The notes under the pieces were generated by a model. It saw only the letters and a list, made by a program, of their open reading frames with translations, was not told the DNA's origin and did no database searches. From assembly GCA_946644025.1 (NCBI GenBank), contig CAMPCG010000090.1, positions 1-9,455 on the forward strand: a DNA stretch of 9,455 bases, read 5' to 3'. Of this stretch, positions 1 to 6,703 are shown piece after piece (position 1 is the stretch's first letter; every line of letters starts with the position of its first letter). The position numbers and the translations under genes are program-made. This DNA is from an uncultured Prevotellaceae bacterium (lineage in GTDB: Bacteria; Bacteroidota; Bacteroidia; Bacteroidales; Bacteroidaceae).

Positions 1-766
1 GGGCTGTGGCATTGCGCAGGACGGTGACCTTCTCGATGTCGTCGGGGGCGATGTTAGCCAGGATGTTGTTGAACTGTCCGTCGTGGAGCGAGGCACGGTC
101 GCGCTGCATGTCCTGCTCGATGCCGTCGATGACGACGAGAGGCTGTGCGTCGCAGGTGACGCTGTTCAGACCACGGATGAACATCGACGCGCCGCCGTCG
201 GCAGCTGCCGAGCGCAAGACACTGCGCACGTCGGCGCCCAGTTCGTTGGCGACCTCAGCGTCGACGGTGACGCCGAAGCGATTGATGAGTGCGGTGCGGC
301 GTGCCGTGTAGTCGGTGCCAGTGCCATACATGGCGGCAAACTTATCGGAGAGCATACGGACGAGCACCGTCTGGGTGCTGTCGCCGGCAACGATGGGCAC
401 CTGCTGCGAGAGGTACTCGGGTGCAAAGACGTAGAGAGCAGTGGCGAAGGTAGGCAGCTTCAGCACGAAGGAGCCGTCCTCTTCGGTCATAGCGGTGTAG
501 CGCTCATAGCCGAGGGCACGGATCTGGATACCGGCAAGGTTGGCACCCGTAGCCTGGTCGATGACACGGCCCTTGAGGTTGAAGGTGGGATAACTGTCCT
601 GCTTGACTTTCGAGCGGTCGGGCTGCTTAATGACGTTGTCAACCTCTTCCTCTTCATCCTCGGACTGGGCGTAGACAGCGGTGGTAAGTCCCATCACCAG
701 CGTGCAGACGGCAAGCCTGTGGCCCCAGGTCTGCATAAAGTTGAATATAGTGCGCTTCATTTTCAT
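1..766 (-). CDS. SusC-like TonB-dependent receptor (SusC-2), N-terminal part
   Basis: Outer-membrane receptor for energy-driven import of a bound ligand; only the first 255 residues are in the window and the gene runs off the left edge with no stop. I translated it by hand from the minus strand. It starts MKMKRTIF; a hydrophobic signal peptide (about residues 17-33) ends VYA|QS, a good signal peptidase I site. An acidic linker (SEDEEEEVDN, 35-44) follows. Residues about 60-140 form a carboxypeptidase-regulatory-like domain (FNLKGRVID, EDGSFVLKLP). The plug begins about residue 165, with FIRGLNS (196-202), PLVVIDGIEQ (209-218) and IAPDDIEKVTVLRNATA (239-255), the classic SusC signature leading towards the usual A-x-x-YG. 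The start at 766 overlaps the upstream stop; an in-frame ATG at 760 is an alternative. The usual GKVAGV-type plug motif is not recognisable, so this is a divergent SusC-like member. The barrel is not visible. Confidence 0.93.
   Translation of the reverse strand, partial: MKMKRTIFNFMQTWGHRLAVCTLVMGLTTAVYAQSEDEEEEVDNVIKQPDRSKVKQDSYPTFNLKGRVIDQATGANLAGIQIRALGYERYTAMTEEDGSFVLKLPTFATALYVFAPEYLSQQVPIVAGDSTQTVLVRMLSDKFAAMYGTGTDYTARRTALINRFGVTVDAEVANELGADVRSVLRSAAADGGASMFIRGLNSVTCDAQPLVVIDGIEQDMQRDRASLHDGQFNNILANIAPDDIEKVTVLRNATA
763..766 (-). other. ATGA stop/start overlap between FAS1-B and SusC-2
   Basis: On the minus strand the TGA stop of FAS1-B (765-763) overlaps the ATG of SusC-2 (766-764). 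This is a standard arrangement for translational coupling and argues that both genes share one mRNA. A second in-frame ATG six bases downstream (760) could also serve, so the coupling depends on which start is used. Confidence 0.7.
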
Positions 767-2649
767 TGCTTTTTGGATTCTTCAAATTCTACGAGATCTT
801 TCGGCTTCAGGATGATGGCACTGATGCGCAGGCCACGCTCGAAACCAGAAAGCAGAGCCTTGTTGAACGGGGAGAACGGCGACGTAATCTTCAGGTTCGG
901 GCAAATGTAGTCGCGGTTGTTGCGCAGGCCGTAGTAGCTCACGGGGAAGGTGAACTCGCCCAGGTAGAGCGTGTCGACCTTGGTCACGTCGTTCGAGAAG
1001 GCTGTCTGCGTGGCAGCGTCAGGACCGGTGATGAAGGTCGCTTTGGGGTCCTGTGCCAGCACGTCGGCCTTGCACTGCTCGTAATAGTCGTTGAGCCACT
1101 GCTTGTTCTCTTCCGACTCGTCCTTGAAGACGTAGTTCTGCAGCTTGCCGTTGGCGTCGCAGTAGTTCAGGGTGAACACCACGCGGTTGGGCTTCTGCAC
1201 GGTGGTGTCGCCCAGCTCTACGCACTGTGGCACGAAGACACAGTAGAAGTCGTAGGTGGTGCTTCGCACGTCGGGCAGGTAGACGTCGAGCTCGGGCTTC
1301 GAGGTGCCGGCGTTAGGCTCTACGTAGAGATAGTCGAGTGTTGAGCTGCCCCACATGTTGGTGAAGGCCTCAAGGTCGACTTTCGTGGGGTCGGGGTTCT
1401 GCACGTGCATGGTGCGGGCATAGCCCGTGAGCACGCGGCCCTGAATAGACGAGTAGTAGGGAATGATGTACTGCTCGGGGACGTAGGTCTCCCAGGGGTA
1501 GAAGGCCAGGCTGTCGACGATGCGTGCCACGCCGTTGCTCATCTTCTTCTGCTGCTTGGTCTGTGCAAGGATGTCGGTGGGGTTCGACATTTTTTGGCGC
1601 AGGGTGGTGCGCAGGGTGTCGGTGCCATACTTGCTGGGAGTGCGCTCAAGCCACTGGTTGTAGGGGTCGTTGTTGCTGTAGATGAGGTAGCTGGTCAGGT
1701 AGAGGTTGGCCAGCGAGTCCTGCAGGTAGGCATTGTCCACGAGCAGGTTGACCGTGTTGACCGACGAGCCGTTGAAGTACTGTGCCTGCGTCGTGGGCAG
1801 GTAGTTGAAGTTGCTCTTGATGCGGTCGTAGGTGCTTCTCCATGCGCGGTTGGTGGGCATGATGAAGGTGTAGGTGCTGTCCTCGTCGTTAATCTTGGCA
1901 TTGAGGCTGTTCCTGTCCCACAGGGTGTTCTCGGTCACCATGACGGAGTCGACATAGGTCTGCATACCGTTAACGATGGGACCGACGACAGACGCCTCGG
2001 TGTCGAGGTAGGTAATCTCGTTGCGCAGGAAGAAGTTGCGCAGCGAGTCGAGCTCCATGCCGTCGGCAAGGGCAGCGTCGGTGACGAACTCGTAGAGGTT
2101 GGGATAGAACGTGGCCACGCCGTCGAGGGTGTGCAGCAGTCCGTTGGTGCTGGGCAGGTTAGCCTCGCGGACGGTGACATCGTCGAAGGTGTAGGGCGAC
2201 GAGCCGGTGAAGTTGTAGGACTTCTCGTTGAGCATCAGGATGCGCTCGTTGATGGTGCCCGATGCGCTGTGGGCGTAGCTGGCAATGTGGTTCTGCACAA
2301 ACTGGCGCATGAGGGCGCTGTTGCCCATGTTCTGGAAGTAGGCAGCGTCGAAGGTGCCGTTCAGCGGTGCCCAGACGGTGTAGTACTGCGTCTGGCTGAG
2401 CTCATCGTCGAAACCGCCCTTCTGTACGAGTGCGGCAAAGTCGCTCAGCTGTGGGTTGGCCTTGATGTTCTGCCACAGTGTCTGGCTGGCCGACGCATTG
2501 ACGTCTGCCACCTCGGTGTTGTAGTCATCGAAGTCGGAACAGGAGCAGAGCAGCCCACCCCCTACCCCTCCCCAAGGGAGGGGGGCTAAGATACCACAGA
2601 GCCAAAGAAACGAGGTTCTTATTTTCCTTGATATTTCTTGTATGTTCAT
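763..2649 (-). CDS. FAS1 (fasciclin) domain lipoprotein, FAS1-B
   Basis: Predicted exported lipoprotein of 628 residues. FAS1 domains generally mediate adhesion or protein/glycan binding; none is known to be an enzyme. The N-terminus MNIQEISRKIRTSFLWLCGIL is followed by a repeat-encoded APLPWGGVGGG and then LLCSCSDF, giving a likely lipobox (L-C-S-C) with acylated Cys37; Cys35 is an alternative. FAS1 domain 1 spans about 55-185, with YTVWAPLNGTF (90-100) as the first conserved block and STNGLLHTLDGV (167-178) as the second. FAS1 domain 2 spans about 190-390, with YTFIMPTNRAW (260-270) and SNGVARIVDS (371-380), and is longer than the usual 130-150 residues. The C-terminal part (about 405-628) is a probable beta-sandwich resembling the end of FAS1-A. 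It lies between FAS1-A (75-base gap) and SusC-2 (overlap). Fasciclin assignment is firm; the ligand is unknown. Confidence 0.9.
   Translation of the reverse strand: MNIQEISRKIRTSFLWLCGILAPLPWGGVGGGLLCSCSDFDDYNTEVADVNASASQTLWQNIKANPQLSDFAALVQKGGFDDELSQTQYYTVWAPLNGTFDAAYFQNMGNSALMRQFVQNHIASYAHSASGTINERILMLNEKSYNFTGSSPYTFDDVTVREANLPSTNGLLHTLDGVATFYPNLYEFVTDAALADGMELDSLRNFFLRNEITYLDTEASVVGPIVNGMQTYVDSVMVTENTLWDRNSLNAKINDEDSTYTFIMPTNRAWRSTYDRIKSNFNYLPTTQAQYFNGSSVNTVNLLVDNAYLQDSLANLYLTSYLIYSNNDPYNQWLERTPSKYGTDTLRTTLRQKMSNPTDILAQTKQQKKMSNGVARIVDSLAFYPWETYVPEQYIIPYYSSIQGRVLTGYARTMHVQNPDPTKVDLEAFTNMWGSSTLDYLYVEPNAGTSKPELDVYLPDVRSTTYDFYCVFVPQCVELGDTTVQKPNRVVFTLNYCDANGKLQNYVFKDESEENKQWLNDYYEQCKADVLAQDPKATFITGPDAATQTAFSNDVTKVDTLYLGEFTFPVSYYGLRNNRDYICPNLKITSPFSPFNKALLSGFERGLRISAIILKPKDLVEFEESKKQ
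2547..2589 (-). repeat. Palindromic G-rich repeat, copy 1 (in frame in FAS1-B signal peptide)
   Basis: A 43-base segment identical to 6601-6643. Its core palindrome is 2565-2583 (arms CCCCTCCC and GGGAGGGG around CAA on the + strand), preceded by GCCCACCCCCTA. On the coding strand it is read in frame as part of LAPLPWGGVGGGLL, using Gly codons GGA/GGG/GGT unlike the surrounding codon use. The four G-runs of 2554-2573 (minus strand) fit a G-quadruplex pattern. It is inverted relative to copy 3 across the FAS1-B start codon. Confidence 0.9.
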
Positions 2650-2693
2650 ATTATATACTGTTTACATTATTATTGTATTAGTCTGATCAACAT
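2650..2693 (-). promoter_or_regulatory. AT-rich leader upstream of FAS1-B
   Basis: Forty-four bases between the intergenic palindrome and the FAS1-B start codon, very AT-rich (AATAATAATG, TATATAATATG) in an otherwise G+C-rich window. There is no purine-rich Shine-Dalgarno site, and no Bacteroidota-type -7 box (TAnnTTTG) that I can see. It most likely serves as an unstructured ribosome entry region in a polycistronic mRNA; an internal promoter is not excluded. Confidence 0.4.
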
Positions 2694-2722
2694 CCCTCCC
2701 TTTGGGAGGGTTTGGGTGGGCC
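2694..2722 (+). repeat. Palindromic G-rich repeat, copy 3 (after FAS1-A stop)
   Basis: A shorter, diverged copy in the FAS1-A/FAS1-B gap. Its palindrome is 2694-2710 (CCCTCCC, TTT, GGGAGGG), followed by TTTGGGTGGGCC. It begins two bases beyond the FAS1-A TAA stop. On the + strand it shows four G-triplets (2704-2720) spaced by 1, 3 and 1 bases. Orientation is opposite to copy 1. As an RNA hairpin it has no following U-tract, so it is not an intrinsic terminator. Confidence 0.85.
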
Positions 2723-2724
2723 TT

Positions 2725-4836
2725 TTAGTACCAGTCCTCGATATACTGCTGATTGTCGAGCACACTGGCGGGAACCAGCTCAACGAAGTCGAGGCCCACG
2801 GGGTTGGTCTTCTTGTCGGGGTTCAGCGTCTTGATGCGCAGCCAGTTCTCGACGCCCTGGTTCAGCTGTACGCGACCAAGGACGTAGCGGATGGTGTAGC
2901 TGCCGGTGCCATACTCGAAGCGGGCACTGCTGTTCTCGTTGTAGCCGTTCTCGCCGTGACCGGTGTAGCTGTGAGGACCGCGCATGAAGTTACGGTTGTG
3001 CATGGCCACGTCGGTAGCCACACCCTTGTCGTCCTCGTTCCAGGCGTCGGTCATACCGATGCGGGGATCGTCGACGGCCACCGTGGCGTCGAAGGGCAGA
3101 CCGAGAGCCTGCATCGACGAGACGCTCGACGAGGTGCCGATGTAGTACTGCATGAACGAGCCGTAGCTCATCGGGGCGTAGACCACGCGGATCTCATAGA
3201 TGCCGCTGGGCACCGAGGGCAGGCGGAACGAGAAGTCGTACTGACCCCAGAACTGCATCTGGTCGGCCTGGAAGCAGCGCCATGCACCGCGCAAGCAGTA
3301 GCAGAAGCAGATGTTCTCGTCGTAGAGCGTGACGTTGTCGAAGTAGTGCGAGGGGATGCCCAGACGGCTGCCGTCGTGCGACGAGGGGATGTTGCCATCG
3401 CTCGTCGACCAGTAGCGGAAGCGGTTGTTGATGAGCTCGGGGAAGAGCGACGTGCAGTTGACGCGCATGCGCTCGTTGAACACGCCCTTGGGCACCACGC
3501 GGTCGTAGACCAGCATGCCGTTGATGGCGTGCACATAGCCGTTGTAGGCCAGCAGCGAGCCGCCGCGATTGATGAGCACGCCCTGGCGTACCACCTCGTG
3601 CATGGCTGCCGAGCCCTGTGTGCCGAGCTCGTCGGTCAGGGTGTTGTTCATGCGGTAGCGGTTGATGTAGAGGTTCTTGCCGGAACCGACGCTGACGGGC
3701 TCCCATATCTTCATCATGGTGTGGGGCAGCATGGTCTCGTAGTAGTCGTAGGGGTCGGCATCGGGCGCATAGTTCCAGTAGGTGCTGCTACCCTTCTCGA
3801 AGACGAGTTGGTTAATCGACATCGAAGCCTTGACGATGTGGTAGGCCACGAACATGTTCAGCGCGTTGAAGCGGTTGGTGTAGTCGTCGCCGGTGCTCAC
3901 GGAGAGGCCGTTCTCCGACATGTAGTCGTACCAGTCGGGGGCAGAGCCATACTGGTCGTTGGCATACTGCACCAGGTCGGCAAAACTGTTGATGCCGTTG
4001 TTACGCAGCACCTCGTCGCTCTCGGCAAAGACGGTGTAGCCCACCTTGCAGTCCATGGTGCCGGAGCTGCCGGGACCGTTGGCGGGATAGATGGAGCCGC
4101 TGAAGTTCTCACGCGTCTGCTGGCGGTACTCAAATTCGCCCTTGGTGTACTCCATGAGCGAGTCGGCAAGACCCGTCACGCGGAGTGCCTCGGCAAAGAT
4201 GTCGTAGCTGCCGCTGCGCTCCAGGACGTCGTCGATGAAGCGTGTGAAGCGCGGAATGACATTGTCGATGACGTGGACGATGCCGTTCGACGTCTCGTTA
4301 TCGCTGCTGATGACGACGGCTTTGTCGCCGAGCACCGTCTGACCCTCGCTGTTCGACGAGTATGAGAACTCGTAGCCCAGCAGGGTGGACACCTCGCCGT
4401 TACCCGTCAGCGACACGATGTTGCGGTAGGTGGTGCTGAGGTGGTAGCGGGCGATGTTCAGGCAGAGACTGTCAGAGAGACCCTCGAGCGAGTTTGCCGT
4501 CATGCCGTTGTGGGGAATGATGGCTTCGGTGTCGTTGTAGAGGCTGTCGCAGTAGGCCATCACACCGTCGTTGGTAGGCGCGAAGCAGGTGTAGGTGCCG
4601 TAGGCAGCCATCATGCGGTCGTAGCCCACTCGCGAGAGGATGTAGTTGAAGGCCGTCAGCGCACTGTCCTTCTGGATGTATGACTCGATGGTCTCGCCGG
4701 TAAAGGTGAAGAGGTCCGACTCATCGGGTTCAGGGTTACAGGCGCTTACGCTAAATAATAACGGGCAAATGATAAAGGACAAACCTATCAGTCGCTTTTT
4801 GCTTATTATCTTATCCATAGCTGTTTCTTTATTCAT
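2725..4836 (-). CDS. FAS1 (fasciclin) domain lipoprotein, FAS1-A
   Basis: Predicted exported lipoprotein of 703 residues. The signal peptide has basic residues KKR (13-15), core LIGLSFIICPLLFSV and lipobox VSAC with acylated Cys33. A second in-frame ATG at 4818 (MDKIISKK) would give a more typical signal length and may be the true start. FAS1 domain 1 is about 48-197, with TYTCFAPTNDG (81-91) and SNGIVHVIDNVIP (183-195). Domain 2 is about 205-449, with YTVFAESDEV (267-276) and NGYVHAINGMLVYDRVVP (432-449), and is enlarged to about 240 residues. The remainder (455-703) is probably a beta-sandwich ending in NWLRIKTLNP and GLDFVELVP, like some carbohydrate-binding modules, with a Cys-rich patch CFCYC at 510-514. 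Its gap from SusD is only 25 bases, so it is almost certainly co-transcribed. Its signal peptide lacks the repeat found in both neighbouring lipoproteins. Ligand unknown. Confidence 0.9.
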   Translation of the reverse strand: MNKETAMDKIISKKRLIGLSFIICPLLFSVSACNPEPDESDLFTFTGETIESYIQKDSALTAFNYILSRVGYDRMMAAYGTYTCFAPTNDGVMAYCDSLYNDTEAIIPHNGMTANSLEGLSDSLCLNIARYHLSTTYRNIVSLTGNGEVSTLLGYEFSYSSNSEGQTVLGDKAVVISSDNETSNGIVHVIDNVIPRFTRFIDDVLERSGSYDIFAEALRVTGLADSLMEYTKGEFEYRQQTRENFSGSIYPANGPGSSGTMDCKVGYTVFAESDEVLRNNGINSFADLVQYANDQYGSAPDWYDYMSENGLSVSTGDDYTNRFNALNMFVAYHIVKASMSINQLVFEKGSSTYWNYAPDADPYDYYETMLPHTMMKIWEPVSVGSGKNLYINRYRMNNTLTDELGTQGSAAMHEVVRQGVLINRGGSLLAYNGYVHAINGMLVYDRVVPKGVFNERMRVNCTSLFPELINNRFRYWSTSDGNIPSSHDGSRLGIPSHYFDNVTLYDENICFCYCLRGAWRCFQADQMQFWGQYDFSFRLPSVPSGIYEIRVVYAPMSYGSFMQYYIGTSSSVSSMQALGLPFDATVAVDDPRIGMTDAWNEDDKGVATDVAMHNRNFMRGPHSYTGHGENGYNENSSARFEYGTGSYTIRYVLGRVQLNQGVENWLRIKTLNPDKKTNPVGLDFVELVPASVLDNQQYIEDWY

Positions 4837-4861
4837 GATTCATTATACATTCGTGAAGCGC

Positions 4862-6703
4862 TTAGTAATTCTTCGAGTAGTCCTCGTTAGAACCGTAGGC
4901 CGGATTCTGGCGCAGGGCGGGACAGACGTTCATGTCGGCCAGCGGGATGGGCAGGTAGAGCTTCCACTCGTTGTTCATCTTGGCTGCCACGGCATCGCCG
5001 TTACTCAGCTTGCGGACGGCCAGCTTCATCATGGCGTTGCTGTTGTAGTTGGTGACGGCAGCCACACCGCGGTCGTTCTGCTCGGCCAGCGTCGTGGTGT
5101 AGTCAACACCGTCAACGTGGCGGTAGTTGTAGCGCATCAGGTCGTACCAGCGCTTGCCCTCGAAGGCAAACTCACGCAGGCGCTCGTTCATGACCAGATC
5201 CTCCATACCGCTGAGGCTGCTGAATGCCACCCAGTGGATGGAGTCGCTGGTGGACTCGATGTTCTTGCTGCGCGAGTTGACGGCCTGCACCAGGTTGAAC
5301 GCCAGGCGCAGCTGCGGGTCGTCGTCGGCAGTAGACAGGGCGGTGAGTGCCTCGGCCTTCATCAGCATGACGTCGGTCAGGCGGTAGACGATGTAGTTCT
5401 GCTCGTACTCCACGTTGTAGGAACGGTTCTTCGTGGCATACGACGTAGAGGTGATGAGGTTGTAGTTGCCACCAGTCTCGGTCTTGTCGGCCACATACTT
5501 GCGAATCTCCAGACAGTCGTAGCTACCCACGACGACGGGTGTGTTGTAGGTGTAGCTGAGGCCGCGCCAGTCGCGTGCACCGGCAGCACCGGTGATGGTG
5601 GTGAACACCGTTCCCTGGTTGGAGAAGAGCGACGAGGCGTAGAGGTAAGGAGCAGCGTTGTTGGCATAGTGGGCATAGTACTGACAGACGGAGAAGTTGC
5701 CGAAGTTCTTATTCTTCTCAGAACCGACGGTGCCGTAATAGTCCAGGCCGTTGAACTGCAGCTCGAAAATGCTCTCCTCGGCATTCATGTCGATGAAGAG
5801 ACGCTCGAACATGCGCGGACCCTGGGCCAGGTAGTACTCCTTCTCCTCAGTCTCGCCACCGGTGAAGAGATGCTGCGACTTCTTCGAGGCGATGACCTTG
5901 TCGCAATACTCGATGCAAGCCTGATAGTCGGCAGCACTGTGCTTCACGCTGGCACGCCACAAGTAGATGTCGGCCAGCAGGGCCTGGATGGCATCGCGCG
6001 TCATGTAGCCCACGCGGCGCCAGTCGTTGAAGGCAGCGGCAGAGAGTGCGTTCTGCTCGGCCACTTTCAGGTCGTTGATGCAGCAGTTGAGCACGGAGTC
6101 AGGATTGGACTGTCCGATGTTGCGGTTCTGGCTGCTGTTCATATAGGCCTCGGTGACGTAGGGCACGTCGCGGAAGTTGCGCACCAGGTAGAAGTAGCAC
6201 AGCGAGCGCAGGGCCAGCATCTGCGAACAGTCAGAGAGGTAGTCGCCCTCGGTGTACGAGGGGTCTTCGTACATCACCTGCTCGGCCTTGGTGAGCACCA
6301 GATTGCAGTTGTTGATGACGTGGTAGAAGGCCGCCCAGCGTGCAAAGACATTGTCGGGCTGGGTGTTGGCGAGGTTCATCTCGGTGAGGTCCTCAACCAG
6401 ACTTCCCGTCACGTTCGACACGGGCAGCAGCTCCTCAGAGCGCAGGCCGCCCCAGACGATGAGTCGCGAGATGATGTCGGGCGTCAGCATGGAGCGGTAG
6501 GCACCGTTGACCATGAGCTGCACGTCGGACTTTGACTTCCAGAAGTCCTCGTCCACTGTCTTGTCGTCGGGCAGGATAACGGTGTCCACACAGGAGGTTA
6601 AGAGCAGCCCACCCCCTACCCCTCCCCAAGGGAGGGGGGCTAATATAGCACTGAGCCAGAGAAAAGCAGCCCTGAATCTATCTGAAATAGTTTTCTTTTT
6701 CAT
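4862..6703 (-). CDS. SusD/RagB-family nutrient-binding lipoprotein
   Basis: Surface lipoprotein of 613 residues that forms the substrate-binding lid over its SusC partner. The signal peptide MKKKTISDRFRAAFLWLSAIL carries a repeat-encoded APLPWGGVGGG and then LLLTSC, a good lipobox with acylated Cys38. Family hallmarks are the N-terminal helical part with ALRSLCYFYLVRNFRDVPYV (164-183), TPR-like helices around 235-272 (TRDAIQALLADIYLWRA), YRLTDVMLMKAEAL (440-453), the C-terminal signature ERLREFAFEGKRWYDLMRY (507-525) and LPIPLADMNVCPALRQNPAY (584-603). Length is in the normal range for SusD proteins. It follows SusC-1 by 81 bases, the usual SusC-SusD order. Ligand specificity cannot be read from the sequence. 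Codons TTA, CTA and TCA are almost absent from most of the gene; one TTA lies next to the inserted repeat. Confidence 0.97.
   Translation of the reverse strand: MKKKTISDRFRAAFLWLSAILAPLPWGGVGGGLLLTSCVDTVILPDDKTVDEDFWKSKSDVQLMVNGAYRSMLTPDIISRLIVWGGLRSEELLPVSNVTGSLVEDLTEMNLANTQPDNVFARWAAFYHVINNCNLVLTKAEQVMYEDPSYTEGDYLSDCSQMLALRSLCYFYLVRNFRDVPYVTEAYMNSSQNRNIGQSNPDSVLNCCINDLKVAEQNALSAAAFNDWRRVGYMTRDAIQALLADIYLWRASVKHSAADYQACIEYCDKVIASKKSQHLFTGGETEEKEYYLAQGPRMFERLFIDMNAEESIFELQFNGLDYYGTVGSEKNKNFGNFSVCQYYAHYANNAAPYLYASSLFSNQGTVFTTITGAAGARDWRGLSYTYNTPVVVGSYDCLEIRKYVADKTETGGNYNLITSTSYATKNRSYNVEYEQNYIVYRLTDVMLMKAEALTALSTADDDPQLRLAFNLVQAVNSRSKNIESTSDSIHWVAFSSLSGMEDLVMNERLREFAFEGKRWYDLMRYNYRHVDGVDYTTTLAEQNDRGVAAVTNYNSNAMMKLAVRKLSNGDAVAAKMNNEWKLYLPIPLADMNVCPALRQNPAYGSNEDYSKNY
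6601..6643 (-). repeat. Palindromic G-rich repeat, copy 2 (in frame in SusD signal peptide)
   Basis: Identical over 43 bases to copy 1 (2547-2589). The palindrome is 6619-6637 and the full element 6607-6640. Read on the coding strand it gives LAPLPWGGVGGGLL, between the hydrophobic stretch FLWLSAI and the lipobox LTSC. Four G-runs (6608-6627, minus strand) fit a G-quadruplex pattern in the coding strand and mRNA. It is nearly an exact inverted copy of the intergenic element at 6751-6784. Confidence 0.92.

Larger units (their letters stand above)
2553..2722. repeat. Inverted repeat pair around the FAS1-B start (copies 1 and 3)
   Basis: Copies 1 and 3 are inverted relative to each other, with outer ends about 170 bases apart and the FAS1-B leader, ATG and signal-peptide start between them. 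The arms can pair over 8 bp at the base (GCCCACCC with GGGTGGGC), then after a small internal loop over about 16 further pairs. The pairing is weaker than the equivalent structure at the SusC-1/SusD junction. Confidence 0.6.

Noticed and set aside
4833..4850. A five-codon upstream frame (M-Y-N-E-S-stop) whose TGA overlaps the FAS1-A start as ATGA
   Set aside because: It is too short to separate from chance in an AT-rich 25-base gap, and FAS1-A may actually start at 4818.
4646..6535. Long + strand open frames opposite the genes (for example 4646-6535, 2638-4365, 1405-2589, 6761-7807, 83-910)
   Set aside because: Those I checked are in exact codon register with the sense gene and stay open because the sense genes almost never use TTA, CTA or TCA. 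Their products are low-complexity Val/Gly/His/Ala-rich sequences with no domain, while the minus-strand products are clear SusC, SusD and FAS1 proteins.
2547..6643. Repeat copies as a CRISPR array
   Set aside because: Only four copies, in two orientations, kilobases apart, partly coding and without regular spacers.
6530..6650. A frameshift or misassembly explaining the odd Pro/Gly block in the SusD N-terminus
   Set aside because: The frame is continuous from a sensible start through the block to a proper lipobox, and the same arrangement occurs independently in FAS1-B.
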